From NCBI GenBank assembly GCA_038247465.1, contig JBBRUV010000061.1, positions 1 through 16,746 of the forward strand: DNA of 16,746 nt, read 5' to 3'. The notes below the pieces were generated by a model. The model searched no databases. It was not told the origin of the DNA and was given only the letters and a program-made list of their open reading frames with translations. Origin of the DNA: JBBRNH01 sp038247465 (GTDB lineage Bacteria > Bacteroidota > Bacteroidia > Cytophagales > Spirosomataceae). How positions within the stretch are numbered: position 1 is the stretch's first letter; the number at the start of each line of letters is the position of its first letter. This document shows positions 1-7,953 of the stretch, piece after piece. The position numbers and the translations under genes were made by a program.

Positions 1-1
1 C

Positions 2-2308
2 GGTCAGACCCGTTTCCAGACCCTTCAGTTGGCTATAAAATACATCCAGACCTCCGCCAATCTGCCATTTTGAAAACAGCGTGGCGTTGCCGAACAGGTT
101 CATCCCGTAAGCGTTTTCGGTGCCGATATTCAGAAACGTTGTGTAGATACCCTGCTGAAAAATGGGGTTGGCCACGTCGAAACCCGTCTGAATGCTGGTA
201 CCGCTCCTGACGCTGGTGATGGCGTTATTACTGCTGCGGACAAAAGCGGTGGCGTTAATAAACACGGCTTTAATGTAGGTACTGCTGCTGAACTCAAAAT
301 TATTAGTTAGTTCGGGGCGTAGGCTTACGTTACCCTGGGTGATATTGAGCGGGTTAGCCGCGTTTATGTTCGGGTTCAAAAACTGGATGCCGGGCCGTTG
401 AATCCGTCGGTTATAGGCTAATTTCAGCGTTTTGCCCCCTTTCAGTGATTTCGAGATGTTAATGCTCGGCACAAGATTGGCATAATCAGGAATGTCGGTT
501 GACTGACCCGACGTTGACTCGGTGCGGAAATCAGCGTTAATGAATGTGTATTCATACCGCGCCCCGGCCTTCACGGTATATTTGTTCTTGGTCGAAACCG
601 TATATGACAGATAAGTAGCCGCGATATCCTGTTGGTAGTCGAGCGCGTTGGCCTGCCGGGTAGGGTCGGTTTGTTCCGGGGCGGTTTCTGATGGCGAGAA
701 AAAGTACTTGAAATCGCTGTTTACCCGCCGTAAAATGCCCTTGCCACCAAACTCAATTAACTGGGTTTTGCTGAGTGGTGTCTGGTAGTCAATCTGAATG
801 GTTGATTCCTGGTTAAAACTGGGGTTTTCGTTGCGTTGGCGGCTCAAAAGCGTTGATGAATTGGCCGGATCCAGAATGTCGGCCACAAAATTATTGCTTC
901 GGTTGTTGCGGCTAAACTGCGCCGAGATGCTGAATTCCTGCTGCGGTTTGGCAAAGGTGCGGTTATAATCGAGGTTGGCATCCACCGTGTTCGAGTTGTC
1001 TTTGGTGTTCACATCGCGCAGGCCCTGCGTCAGCATGCCCGTTGGTAACGTGGTCAATGTCCGCAGGTTATCCTGTAAGTTATTGCCATTTCGAACGCCA
1101 AACCGGACGCTGGCCGCCAGGTTGTTGTATTTGTTGATGTCGTAATCCCAGCCGAGGTTATACTGCCCGAACACAAACTGGTTTAGGGTGCTGGCCGTTT
1201 GGCGGGTTACGGTGTTATTACCGCTGGCGTTTTTGTTAGTTTGTGTATTCTCAAATTCGCCTTTGATGTTGTAGTTGGCCCGCCCGAAACCGCCGAGGTT
1301 AAACCCCATCTTGCCCGTTCTAAGGCTACCGTTCAGGCCGAGGTTACTGCCCCGGTTGCCCCCGCCCACGTCCACATTCAGCGTGGCTCCTTTCATGGTG
1401 GTTTTCTTGGTCACGATATTAATAATCCCCGCCGATCCTTCGGCATCATACTTCGCCGACGGACTGGTGATTACCTCAACGGTCTTGATCATGTCTGCCG
1501 GAATCTGTTTGAGTGCGTCGGCTACGCTGCTGGCTACAATCGTGCTGGGTTTGTTGTTGATCAATACCCGCACGTTGCTGCTGCCCCGCAGGCTCACGTT
1601 TCCGTCTAAATCAACTGACAACAGCGGTACTTTCCGCATCACATCGGTAGCATCTCCGCCTTTGGTGGTAATGTCTTTCTCGGCGTTATACACCAGCCGA
1701 TCCACTTTTTCTTCAACCAGCGAGGCTACGCCCACCACATTCACCTCGTTGAGGGTTCTGATATCGGGAGTCAGCACTACGTCACCCAGGTTCAGGTCCT
1801 GGCCGCGCCGTTCTATTTTTACGCCGGTGATAGTACGGGTTTTATAACCTACAAAAGACACCAGCAGATTAAACTGCCCCACAACCACGCGGCTGATCGT
1901 GAATTTTCCTTTGTCGTCGGCAGATGCACCATCGAGGGGTTTTTTTGTGGCCGGGTCAATAAGAGCGACACTGGCAAATTCGACTGGTTTCCCGGTAATC
2001 GAATCGGCCACGACACCCGTGATTTTCGCGCTTCCACGCGGGCCGTTGTCCGTATCGGTGCCGGGAATATTGGTTGGTGTGGGAGCCTGACCAAAACCAC
2101 CTGCCGGTGCTGACGGAGCCCGGCGGGCAGGAGCGGCAGGTGTTGGCTGTGGGCGTTGGTTGGTATCGGTGGGGATGCCAGATGTTACCGACTGCGCGGG
2201 CGAGATACTGGTGCTATCGGCAGAGCGCCGGGTGCTGTCGGTGGGCGAAACCTGCGCCAGCACCACAGAAGACGCACTCATCAGGAAAAGCAGTAAGAAA
2301 TTCTTCAT
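2..2308 (-). CDS. TonB-receptor-like outer membrane beta-barrel protein (3' end cut by window edge)
   Basis: The frame is open for 769 codons from ATG at 2308 to the left edge, so the C-terminus is missing. Residues 1-20 form a signal peptide (MKNFLLLLFL, then ...VLAQ). Residues 21-93 are a Pro/Thr/Ser/Ala-rich linker. Residues about 95-180 read as a carboxypeptidase-regulatory-like fold (GVVADSITGKPVEFASVAL, then FVGYKTRTITGVKI). Residues about 200-305 resemble a receptor plug (LRGSSNVRVLINNKPS, EVITSPSAKYDAEGSAGIIN). The rest is beta-barrel sequence rich in Asn and aromatics, as in the OMP_b-brl_3 group common in Bacteroidota. Family knowledge suggests an outer membrane protein for uptake or binding of a ligand; the substrate cannot be read from the sequence. 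No SusD-like partner lies beside it. A TAnnTTTG promoter lies 39 nt upstream of the start. Confidence 0.93.
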   Translation of the reverse strand, partial: MKNFLLLFLMSASSVVLAQVSPTDSTRRSADSTSISPAQSVTSGIPTDTNQRPQPTPAAPARRAPSAPAGGFGQAPTPTNIPGTDTDNGPRGSAKITGVVADSITGKPVEFASVALIDPATKKPLDGASADDKGKFTISRVVVGQFNLLVSFVGYKTRTITGVKIERRGQDLNLGDVVLTPDIRTLNEVNVVGVASLVEEKVDRLVYNAEKDITTKGGDATDVMRKVPLLSVDLDGNVSLRGSSNVRVLINNKPSTIVASSVADALKQIPADMIKTVEVITSPSAKYDAEGSAGIINIVTKKTTMKGATLNVDVGGGNRGSNLGLNGSLRTGKMGFNLGGFGRANYNIKGEFENTQTNKNASGNNTVTRQTASTLNQFVFGQYNLGWDYDINKYNNLAASVRFGVRNGNNLQDNLRTLTTLPTGMLTQGLRDVNTKDNSNTVDANLDYNRTFAKPQQEFSISAQFSRNNRSNNFVADILDPANSSTLLSRQRNENPSFNQESTIQIDYQTPLSKTQLIEFGGKGILRRVNSDFKYFFSPSETAPEQTDPTRQANALDYQQDIAATYLSYTVSTKNKYTVKAGARYEYTFINADFRTESTSGQSTDIPDYANLVPSINISKSLKGGKTLKLAYNRRIQRPGIQFLNPNINAANPLNITQGNVSLRPELTNNFEFSSSTYIKAVFINATAFVRSSNNAITSVRSGTSIQTGFDVANPIFQQGIYTTFLNIGTENAYGMNLFGNATLFSKWQIGGGLDVFYSQLKGLETGLT

Positions 2309-2346
2309 AAACGATTGTATCATTTGCAGCTATGTATCAGAAGATG

Positions 2347-2379
2347 CAAAAGTAAATGCCCTGTTGCACAGATGGACAA
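2347..2379 (-). promoter_or_regulatory. Bacteroidota-type promoter of the outer membrane receptor gene
   Basis: On the minus strand TTG (2377-2379) is followed after 22 nt by TACTTTTG (2347-2354), an exact match to TAnnTTTG. The expected start of transcription leaves a leader of about 30 nt before ATG at 2308. Confidence 0.65.
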
Positions 2380-2418
2380 CTTAGTTGACGAATCTCCCGA
2401 ATGGCCCGACGAGTGACG

Positions 2419-2447
2419 AAAAAACGCGGCTGAATGGTTTCATTCAG
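2419..2447 (-). terminator. possible intrinsic terminator of hemH
   Basis: Two bases after the hemH stop codon the minus strand has CTGAATG, loop AAAC, CATTCAG: a perfect 7-bp stem. A run of six T follows (2419-2424), but five bases (CCGCG) separate stem and run. This makes it a weaker match than the terminator at 9036-9069. Confidence 0.4.
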
Positions 2448-2449
2448 AA

Positions 2450-3556
2450 CTACTGTTGCACCAGGTCAGCCAGCAACTCAATCCAGAGCGGGCTGTCGTT
2501 CAGGCTTTCGACGAGGTGCCAATGCTCTCCTCCGTTTTCTTCAAACAGTTCTTTGTATTCTTCGCCCACTTCAATAGTGGTTTCTAAACAGTCTGAGACA
2601 AACGCGGGTGAGAACGCCAGCACGTTTTTTATGCCCCGTTTTGGTAGGGCTTTCACCAAATCTTCGGTATAGGGTTTTATCCATTCATCCTGCCCTAAGC
2701 GAGACTGAAAACAGGTGGTGTATTTGTCTTCGGGGATGCCTAATTCCCGTACCAACCGTCGCGTTGTTTCAAAACACTGGGCGCGATAACAGTGCTGATT
2801 ATCAGGTCGGAGCGTAGCACAACAATCGCCGAGTTTGCAGACCTGCTTGCTGATGTCGCCTTTACGAATTTGGCGTTCGGGCAGGCCGTGATAACTAAAC
2901 ACAAAATGGTCATACTCATATTTGTCCATCCACTTGCGTCCGTTCTCTACGAATCCCCGAATAAAATTAGGGTGGTCAAGAAAACTATTCACAAACCGCA
3001 TTTTGGGAATCACTTGCCAGCCGCGCAAAATATCCATTACTTTCTCATACACTGAGCCGGTGGTGGCCGAAGCATACTGCGGAAAAAACGGGATCACGAT
3101 CAGTTCGGTCAGGTCGAGCCGCTGAAACTCATCGAGTGCGGTCTGAATACTGGGGCTTTGGTAGCGCATCGCCAGCCGCACCACATACTGATCGGTGGTT
3201 AGGTCAAGATGCTTCTGGAGTTCACGTTCGGCAATTTGGCCGTAATATTTGAGCGGAGAGCCAGTTTCGGTCCAGAGTTCTTTATAGATTTTGGCTGATT
3301 TTGGTGAGCGAAACGGCGCGATAATGCCATTGACGAGCACAAACCGCAGCGGGGCCGGAATGTCAACAACCCGGCCATCCATCAGAAATTCACGGAGGTA
3401 TTTGCGCACGTCCGGCACCGATGGGCTATCGGGCGTACCGAGATTCACAAGCAATACTCCGGTTTTGCCGAGTGGCTTGCTGACCGACACGGTGTTGCCC
3501 GGTGATTGGGGAAATTGGGATAGAGTGGGGGATTGGGGGGTGAGTGTTGCTTCCAT
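2450..3556 (-). CDS. hemH: ferrochelatase
   Basis: Ferrochelatase inserts Fe2+ into protoporphyrin IX (or coproporphyrin III) at the end of haem synthesis. From the ATG at 3556 the product is 368 aa. Family motifs are GVLLVNLGTPDSPSV near residues 33-47, FSYHGLP with the metal-site His223, and SDCLETTIEVGEEY with the conserved Glu325. A Cys-rich segment (Cys 240, 245, 246, 256, 261) follows the active-site His; clustered Cys in some bacterial ferrochelatases bind a [2Fe-2S] cluster, which is only an inference here. The frame stays open further upstream (TTG at 3616), but that stretch runs into an intergenic palindrome. Residues 5-20 (PQSP-type repeats) come from G/T-rich repetitive DNA, so a GTG at 3490 is a possible alternative start. 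No clear promoter was found directly upstream; it may be co-transcribed with the LolA-like gene. Confidence 0.96.
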   Translation of the reverse strand: MEATLTPQSPTLSQFPQSPGNTVSVSKPLGKTGVLLVNLGTPDSPSVPDVRKYLREFLMDGRVVDIPAPLRFVLVNGIIAPFRSPKSAKIYKELWTETGSPLKYYGQIAERELQKHLDLTTDQYVVRLAMRYQSPSIQTALDEFQRLDLTELIVIPFFPQYASATTGSVYEKVMDILRGWQVIPKMRFVNSFLDHPNFIRGFVENGRKWMDKYEYDHFVFSYHGLPERQIRKGDISKQVCKLGDCCATLRPDNQHCYRAQCFETTRRLVRELGIPEDKYTTCFQSRLGQDEWIKPYTEDLVKALPKRGIKNVLAFSPAFVSDCLETTIEVGEEYKELFEENGGEHWHLVESLNDSPLWIELLADLVQQ

Positions 3557-3603
3557 TACCAGAAAACCGATTGTATGGGCGAATGGTTGCGAACTCACAG
3601 CAC

Positions 3604-3681
3604 ACGGATAACGCAAACAGTGCGGATTAACGCAGATTTTTTTGTTAATCCGTGTTAATTCGCACCGTCTGCGTTATCCGT
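3604..3681. repeat. intergenic inverted repeat, 12-bp outer arms
   Basis: ACGGATAACGCA (3604-3615) is the exact reverse complement of TGCGTTATCCGT (3670-3681). Inside, CGGATTAAC (3623-3631) pairs with GTTAATCCG (3644-3652), and GTGC (3620-3623) can pair with GCAC (3662-3665). The arms are built from the short words GCGTTATCCG and GGATTAAC. It fills most of the gap between the LolA-like gene and hemH. Confidence 0.8.
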
Positions 3682-3693
3682 ATTCTATTAAAA

Positions 3694-4410
3694 TTACTTC
3701 TTGGCGGGCATTTTAAAAATCATCTCGTCAACCGTTGGGTTAATCTCCACTTTGGTGGTTTTGATTTTCATGCGGCCAAACTGTGGGTTGGTGGTCTGTT
3801 GCTCAAACGGGAATGTGTAGCCATCAATGGTACGGTAGTCGTCAAAAAATGTTTCTAATTCTACTTCCTGCCCTTCAGTTTTCATTTTTGCTACCACTTT
3901 GGTATCCTGAAACGTATTGGCGTTGATATAGTGGGTACTGGTTGTGCTGTCTTTCTGAATCAGTTTAAGCACATACACATCTTTGCCATCAAGTTGCTCT
4001 TTGCCAATGAGTTGAACGGTGCCTCCTTTCTGCTTGTAGTTCAGTAATGGGCCGCCGATGCTCATTTGGTCGGCCATTGCCTCACCGGCTTTTCCGGGCA
4101 TTACCTGCGGGTCAGCACTGCCGGTCATTGGGTTCACCATCCAGGCCTGGGTGCCGTCGGTGGCCGTTATGATGTCCTGCCCCATTACAGACACGTCTTG
4201 CCGAACACCTTTTCCGGTGGCAATTGTAGCGGTTGTGCTGACGGCATTGCCCATTACAGTGGTTTCCATTGCCATCCGCATCGTTTTCAACGCGGCTAAT
4301 TTGTCGGCTCCGCCCTTGGCGGCAATGTATTTTGCCACTACGTCATCGGCGGTTTGGGCCTGTGTTGCCATGCTCACGAACAGAGCGGCCAATACGAGTA
4401 ATTTTTTCAT
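3694..4410 (-). CDS. LolA-like secreted (periplasmic) protein
   Basis: The product is 238 aa with a clear signal peptide (MKKLLVLAALFVSMATQAQ). The mature part begins with TADDVVAKYIAAKGGADKLAALKTMRM, a helix followed by beta-rich segments that each carry short hydrophobic strands (VRQDVSVMGQDIITATDGTQ, VYVLKLIQKDSTTSTHYI, KMKTEGQEVELETFFDDY). This is the pattern of Bacteroidota proteins annotated as outer membrane lipoprotein-sorting (LolA/LolB-like) proteins, which have a half-barrel that holds a lipid or lipoprotein. The specific ligand is unknown, and it is probably not the classic LolA. There is no lipobox Cys, so a soluble periplasmic location is likely. The ATG is the only sensible start in front of the signal peptide, and a TAnnTTTG promoter lies 22 nt upstream. 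hemH follows downstream across a palindrome. Confidence 0.8.
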   Translation of the reverse strand: MKKLLVLAALFVSMATQAQTADDVVAKYIAAKGGADKLAALKTMRMAMETTVMGNAVSTTATIATGKGVRQDVSVMGQDIITATDGTQAWMVNPMTGSADPQVMPGKAGEAMADQMSIGGPLLNYKQKGGTVQLIGKEQLDGKDVYVLKLIQKDSTTSTHYINANTFQDTKVVAKMKTEGQEVELETFFDDYRTIDGYTFPFEQQTTNPQFGRMKIKTTKVEINPTVDEMIFKMPAKK

Positions 4411-4432
4411 CTGATTTTGCTGGTTTGTCTCT

Positions 4433-4464
4433 CAAAAATACAGAGCCATCTACTCATTTCCCAA
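4433..4464 (-). promoter_or_regulatory. Bacteroidota-type promoter of the LolA-like gene
   Basis: On the minus strand TTG (4462-4464), a 21-nt spacer and TATTTTTG (4433-4440) match the TTG/TAnnTTTG pattern. The predicted leader to ATG at 4410 is only about 15-18 nt. Confidence 0.65.
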
Positions 4465-4505
4465 TCTGAACGGCGGCCAACGGCTGGTTTGCGGGTTGAA
4501 TGGTC

Positions 4506-5204
4506 TTATTCGCGGCTCCAGACCTCGCCGACGGTGCTGCCGGTTGAACTCAGACCCCGATGAATCCAATCGCGGTTTTTAACCTCGGCATCAAACGTCA
4601 GCGACCGTCCGACCCGGCTGTTATCGCGGGAGAAAAAATCAATAGTTTCCGTGTATTTACCGCCGTTGAGCGTGTATGTGCCGCCCCCGCTCCCCGAAAA
4701 CTGCTTTGTTTGCGGATTGATAGCCGCCCACTGAAACCGGGTTCCGGTTAATAGTTTCAGCGTTTTGCGCGGGCCCCGTTGCATCTGTGTCATCTGGTTG
4801 TTGTTGGTTTCGCGGGCCGTAATGCGCCACAGCCCCGCCATTGGCCCGGTGCTGTCGTCCACGCCATTAAACGTTTGTGAGCCAGCATCGCCTTTGATAA
4901 GTAGTTGATTATCGGTGAGCGTGAATTGATAGTGCTCGGTCTGGCCTACGCGGGTGCTGTCTTCCGTGTCAAATTCAATTGTGTAGGAGAGGGCATTCCT
5001 GTTGGCTTTCCAGGTTCCGCCACTGCTGCCAAGAAAGCGGGCCGGGGCGTAGGTTGTCTGCATGGCGTAGTTTTCGGATACGATTAGCATTGTCGTCTCT
5101 CCATTATCGGTCGTGCGCCAGGCTCCGGGTAGCAACCGGGCCGTTGGGCGGGGCATAAAAGCGGCAAGCAGAGCCAGCGTGGTGAAAAGCAGCAGTGGTT
5201 TCAT
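4506..5204 (-). CDS. secreted protein of unknown function with two tandem repeats
   Basis: The product is 232 aa with an N-terminal signal segment (MKPLLLFTTLALLAAFM). I do not recognise a named family with certainty. The mature protein shows an internal duplication. Residues about 25-107 (LPGAWR, FLGSSGGTWKANRNALSYTIEF, DSTRVGQ, YQFTLTDNQLLIKG) align by eye with residues about 122-217 (MAGLWR, FSGSGGGTYTLNGGKYTETIDF, NSRVGRSLTFDAEVKNRDWIHRG). Each half has a GxW(R) start, a GGT(W/Y) strand, an acidic-aromatic strand and an (S)RVG turn. This suggests two copies of a small, lipocalin-like beta domain. It is probably periplasmic or surface-attached. It has its own promoter (5232-5262) and is separated from atpG by a perfect hairpin, so it is unlikely to depend on the ATP synthase genes for transcription. 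Confidence 0.75.
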   Translation of the reverse strand: MKPLLLFTTLALLAAFMPRPTARLLPGAWRTTDNGETTMLIVSENYAMQTTYAPARFLGSSGGTWKANRNALSYTIEFDTEDSTRVGQTEHYQFTLTDNQLLIKGDAGSQTFNGVDDSTGPMAGLWRITARETNNNQMTQMQRGPRKTLKLLTGTRFQWAAINPQTKQFSGSGGGTYTLNGGKYTETIDFFSRDNSRVGRSLTFDAEVKNRDWIHRGLSSTGSTVGEVWSRE

Positions 5205-5231
5205 TTGAGCTAAGGGTTATAGTTTATGCCA

Positions 5232-5262
5232 CGAAGGTAAAATACATCACCAACCTTGTCAA
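5232..5262 (-). promoter_or_regulatory. promoter of the tandem-repeat secreted protein gene
   Basis: On the minus strand TTG (5260-5262, extended as TTGACAAGG), a 20-nt spacer and TACCTTCG (5232-5239) match TTG/TAnnTTTG with one mismatch in the -7 box. The TTG directly abuts the arm of the hairpin at 5263-5326. The leader to ATG at 5204 would be about 20 nt. Confidence 0.55.
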
Positions 5263-5326
5263 CGCCGGATTATCCCAAAAGTCCCCGTCAAACTGCGTTG
5301 ACGGGGACTTTTGGGATAATCCGGCG
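5263..5326. repeat. perfect 29-bp inverted repeat, 6-nt loop
   Basis: Bases 5263-5291 are the exact reverse complement of 5298-5326, with loop ACTGCG. The outer ends are CGCCGGATTATCCC and GGGATAATCCGGCG; the inner ends are CCCCGTCAA and TTGACGGGG. It starts 13 nt after the atpG stop and ends flush with the -33 TTG of the next gene. No T run follows on either strand, so it is not a classic intrinsic terminator, although it could stop or stabilise the atpG transcript end. Confidence 0.9.
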
Positions 5327-5339
5327 ATAATCGGTCGGC

Positions 5340-6224
5340 TCAGTTTGCCAGTGCTTCGGCTCCGCCCACGATTTCAAGAATTTCGGTGGTGATGGCTGCC
5401 TGCCGGGTGCGGTTATACACCAATTTCAATTGTTTCAACAGTTCACCGGCATTGTCAGTGGCCTTGTCCATGGCGGTCATCCGTGCGCCGTGTTCCGAAG
5501 CGTTTGATTCCAGCACGGCTTTATACAACTGGATTTTAAGCGTTTTCGGAATCAGTTCGGTAATGATTTCTTCTTCCGATGGCTCAAAAATATAGTTGGC
5601 CTGACTGCCCGAAGTCTTCGGATCAGCAGGTGCCGGTACGATGGGCAGCATCTGCTCGACCCGGATAACCTGCGTGGCCACGTTCAGCGACTCGTTGAAA
5701 ATCAGATCAACCACGTCAAACTGCCCAACCCTGAAATCGTCCATAACTTCTTCGGCAGCAGCCCGCACGGTGGCAAAGCTGAGGTTGGTGAATGTGTTGA
5801 CAAACGTTGCGTTCACGTCGAAGCCCCGGCGAGCCATCGTTTCGGCCCCTTTCTTGCCGATAGCCATAATCTTGACATTGCCCTGCCGGTTTTGGTCGGC
5901 ATACTGCTCATTAATGCGATTCAGAGCCGCTTTTACCACGTTGGCATTGAAGGCTCCGCACAAGCCCCGGTCTGAGGTAATCACAACAATCAGCACCCGC
6001 TCAACGGGGCGGGTTGCGTTGTAGGGGTTTTCGCCGGCTGATTCGGCCCCTGCCGACACCGTACTGAGCATCTGACTCAGTTTCTGGGCGTAAGGGCGCA
6101 TCTGTGTAATGTTCTCCTGCGCCCGGCGCAATTTAGCAGCCGCTACCATTTTCATGGCTTTGGTGATCTGCTGCGTTGAGTTTACGGATGCAATTCGATT
6201 GCGTACTTCTTTGAGGTTTGCCAT
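5340..6224 (-). CDS. atpG: ATP synthase F1 subunit gamma
   Basis: Gamma is the central rotor shaft of the F1 head; it turns inside the alpha3beta3 ring and couples proton flow to ATP synthesis on the cytoplasmic face of the inner membrane. The 294-aa product has the two conserved terminal helices that form the shaft: MANLKEVRNRIASVNSTQQI followed by TKAMKMVAAAKLRRAQ at the N-terminus, and a C-terminal helix with LVYNRTRQAAITTEILEIVG. The central domain contains VVITSDRGLCGAFNANVVKA, also typical. The length is normal for the family. It lies 87 bp downstream of atpA in the same direction, so the two are very likely co-transcribed, across a short repeat. No atpD, atpC or F0 gene is adjacent. 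Confidence 0.98.
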   Translation of the reverse strand: MANLKEVRNRIASVNSTQQITKAMKMVAAAKLRRAQENITQMRPYAQKLSQMLSTVSAGAESAGENPYNATRPVERVLIVVITSDRGLCGAFNANVVKAALNRINEQYADQNRQGNVKIMAIGKKGAETMARRGFDVNATFVNTFTNLSFATVRAAAEEVMDDFRVGQFDVVDLIFNESLNVATQVIRVEQMLPIVPAPADPKTSGSQANYIFEPSEEEIITELIPKTLKIQLYKAVLESNASEHGARMTAMDKATDNAGELLKQLKLVYNRTRQAAITTEILEIVGGAEALAN

Positions 6225-6231
6225 AATAAGT

Positions 6232-6306
6232 CGTTTAAGGTCTAAGGTTTAAGGTCTAACGCTAAGAGTTTGGATACCTTAAACGTCAAACCTTAAACCT
6301 TAAACG
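6232..6306. repeat. short-word repeat with inverted arms between atpA and atpG
   Basis: The gap is made from two related words. CGTTTAAGGTCTAAGGTTTA begins at 6232, and the far side ends with CCTTAAACCTTAAACG (6291-6306). The outermost 9 bp (CGTTTAAGG at 6232-6240, CCTTAAACG at 6298-6306) are exact inverted copies, and the rest pairs with several mismatches. Confidence 0.7.
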
Positions 6307-6311
6307 ATCAA

Positions 6312-7889
6312 TTAGGCGTATCGTGCTGATAAATCGGCGGCTACTTTGCGGATGGCAGCTGTGGCATCATCAGAGAGTTTGCCTTTCTTTAAATCGCTCA
6401 ATGCAGCAGGATACTGGGCGGCTATCATCATCGAAAACTCATTCTCGAACTCTCTCACTTTGGCAACCGGCACTTTATCCAGCAAACCATTGGTGGTGCA
6501 GTAGATGATGGCAACCTGCTGCTCAACCGGAACCGGCGAATATTGCGGCTGCTTTAGCATCTCCTGATTCCGCCGACCGCGTTCGATGGTCAGTTTGGTT
6601 GATGCATCGAGGTCAGAACCGAATTTGGCGAAGGCTTCCAACTCGCGGAACTGCGCCTGATCGAGTTTGAGCGTACCGGCCACTTTTTTCATGGACTTGA
6701 TCTGGGCGTTACCACCCACGCGAGACACCGAGATACCCACGTTGATGGCGGGTCGGATACCGGCATTGAATAGGTTTGACTCTAAGAAAATCTGCCCGTC
6801 GGTAATCGAAATCACGTTCGTCGGGATATACGCCGATACGTCACCCGCCTGCGTTTCGATGATGGGCAGGGCCGTTAATGAGCCACCGCCTTTCACTTTG
6901 CCGGCCAGTGATGGCGGTAAGTCGTTCATCTGCTGGGCAATGCTGTCGTTGGCGTTGATTTTAGCGGCCCGTTCGAGCAGGCGGCTGTGGAGGTAAAACA
7001 CGTCACCGGGATAGGCTTCGCGGCCCGGCGGACGGCGCAGCAACAGCGACACCTCGCGGTAGGCAACGGCCTGTTTCGAGAGGTCGTCATAAATTACCAG
7101 AGCCGGGCGGCCCGTGTCGCGGAAATACTCGCCAATGGCGGCACCTGTAAACGGCGCGTAGAACTGCAACGGCGCGGCATCGGCGGCAGACGCGGCCACA
7201 ATCACCGTGTATTCCATGGCCCCGGCCTTGCGGAGGGTGGCTTCTACGAGTTTAATAGTCGAGGCTTTCTGACCGCAGGCTACATAAATGCAGTAAACGG
7301 GTTCGCCTTTGTCGTAAAATTCTTTTTGGTTGATAATCGTGTCAATGGCAACGGCGGTTTTGCCGGTTTGCCGGTCGCCGATGATTAACTCGCGCTGACC
7401 GCGCCCAATCGGAATCATGGCATCAATGGCCTTAATGCCCGTTTGGAGGGGTTCATTAACGGGTTGGCGATAGATAACGCCGGGGGCTTTGCGCTCTAAA
7501 GGCATCTCAAACGTTTCGCCCTGAATCGGGCCCATGCCGTCAATTGGTACGCCGAGGGTATTCACCACGCGCCCCAGAATGCCCTCGCCTACCTTCACAT
7601 AAGCGATCTGATTGGTGCGTTTCACGGTGTCGCCTTCTTTCACTGCCGACGAATCGCCGAGCAACACGGCTCCTACATTGTCTTCTTCGAGGTTCAGCGC
7701 GAGGCCTTGCAGGCCACTGTCAAACGTCAATAATTCACCGGCCTGCACTTTAGAGAGGCCGTAGATACGGGCTACGCCATCACCAATTTGCAGTACCGTA
7801 CCGACTTCTTCGAGTTCAGCTTCGGTGCGCGCGCCGGAAAGTTGCTCGCGGAGAATGGCCGACACCTCGTCGGGTCTTACGGATACCAT
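6312..7889 (-). CDS. atpA: ATP synthase F1 subunit alpha
   Basis: Alpha forms the non-catalytic nucleotide sites of the F1 alpha3beta3 head and supplies the arginine finger to beta. The product is 525 aa from the ATG at 7889, starting MVSVRPDEVSAILREQLSG, the usual N-terminus. The Walker A loop GDRQTGKT is at residues 171-178. The signature NVISITDGQIFLE and the Arg of SVSRVGGNAQ are present, as is the C-terminal helical domain. The frame remains open to 8033, but those extra 48 codons do not look like alpha and lie across the promoter, so the internal ATG is chosen. Upstream is folD, not atpH, so the usual F-H-A-G order is interrupted here. atpG follows and is probably in the same transcript. 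Confidence 0.98.
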   Translation of the reverse strand: MVSVRPDEVSAILREQLSGARTEAELEEVGTVLQIGDGVARIYGLSKVQAGELLTFDSGLQGLALNLEEDNVGAVLLGDSSAVKEGDTVKRTNQIAYVKVGEGILGRVVNTLGVPIDGMGPIQGETFEMPLERKAPGVIYRQPVNEPLQTGIKAIDAMIPIGRGQRELIIGDRQTGKTAVAIDTIINQKEFYDKGEPVYCIYVACGQKASTIKLVEATLRKAGAMEYTVIVAASAADAAPLQFYAPFTGAAIGEYFRDTGRPALVIYDDLSKQAVAYREVSLLLRRPPGREAYPGDVFYLHSRLLERAAKINANDSIAQQMNDLPPSLAGKVKGGGSLTALPIIETQAGDVSAYIPTNVISITDGQIFLESNLFNAGIRPAINVGISVSRVGGNAQIKSMKKVAGTLKLDQAQFRELEAFAKFGSDLDASTKLTIERGRRNQEMLKQPQYSPVPVEQQVAIIYCTTNGLLDKVPVAKVREFENEFSMMIAAQYPAALSDLKKGKLSDDATAAIRKVAADLSARYA

Positions 7890-7945
7890 ATTGTTATCGG
7901 GAAAAGTATTGAAAAACTTAGTTAGTACTGTACTGAATTTGGGCG

Positions 7946-7953
7946 CAAAAGTA
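7946..7953 (-). promoter_or_regulatory. -7 element upstream of atpA
   Basis: TACTTTTG on the minus strand is an exact TAnnTTTG match, followed by CGCCC. No good TTG lies 17-23 nt upstream (the nearest TTTG is 25 nt away), so only the -7 box is called. The leader to ATG at 7889 would be about 50 nt. Confidence 0.5.

Noticed and set aside
1275..1847. Plus-strand open frame of 190 codons inside the outer membrane receptor gene
   Set aside because: It is antisense to a clearly coding plug and barrel region, is low in complexity (Ser/Thr/Leu/Pro) and has no family resemblance; it is a shadow frame.
3557..3616. Longer hemH start at 3616
   Set aside because: It needs a TTG start within the intergenic palindrome, and the extra residues do not resemble ferrochelatase.
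5263..5326. Calling the 29-bp hairpin an intrinsic terminator
   Set aside because: There is no T run on either side; only a repeat/hairpin is supported.
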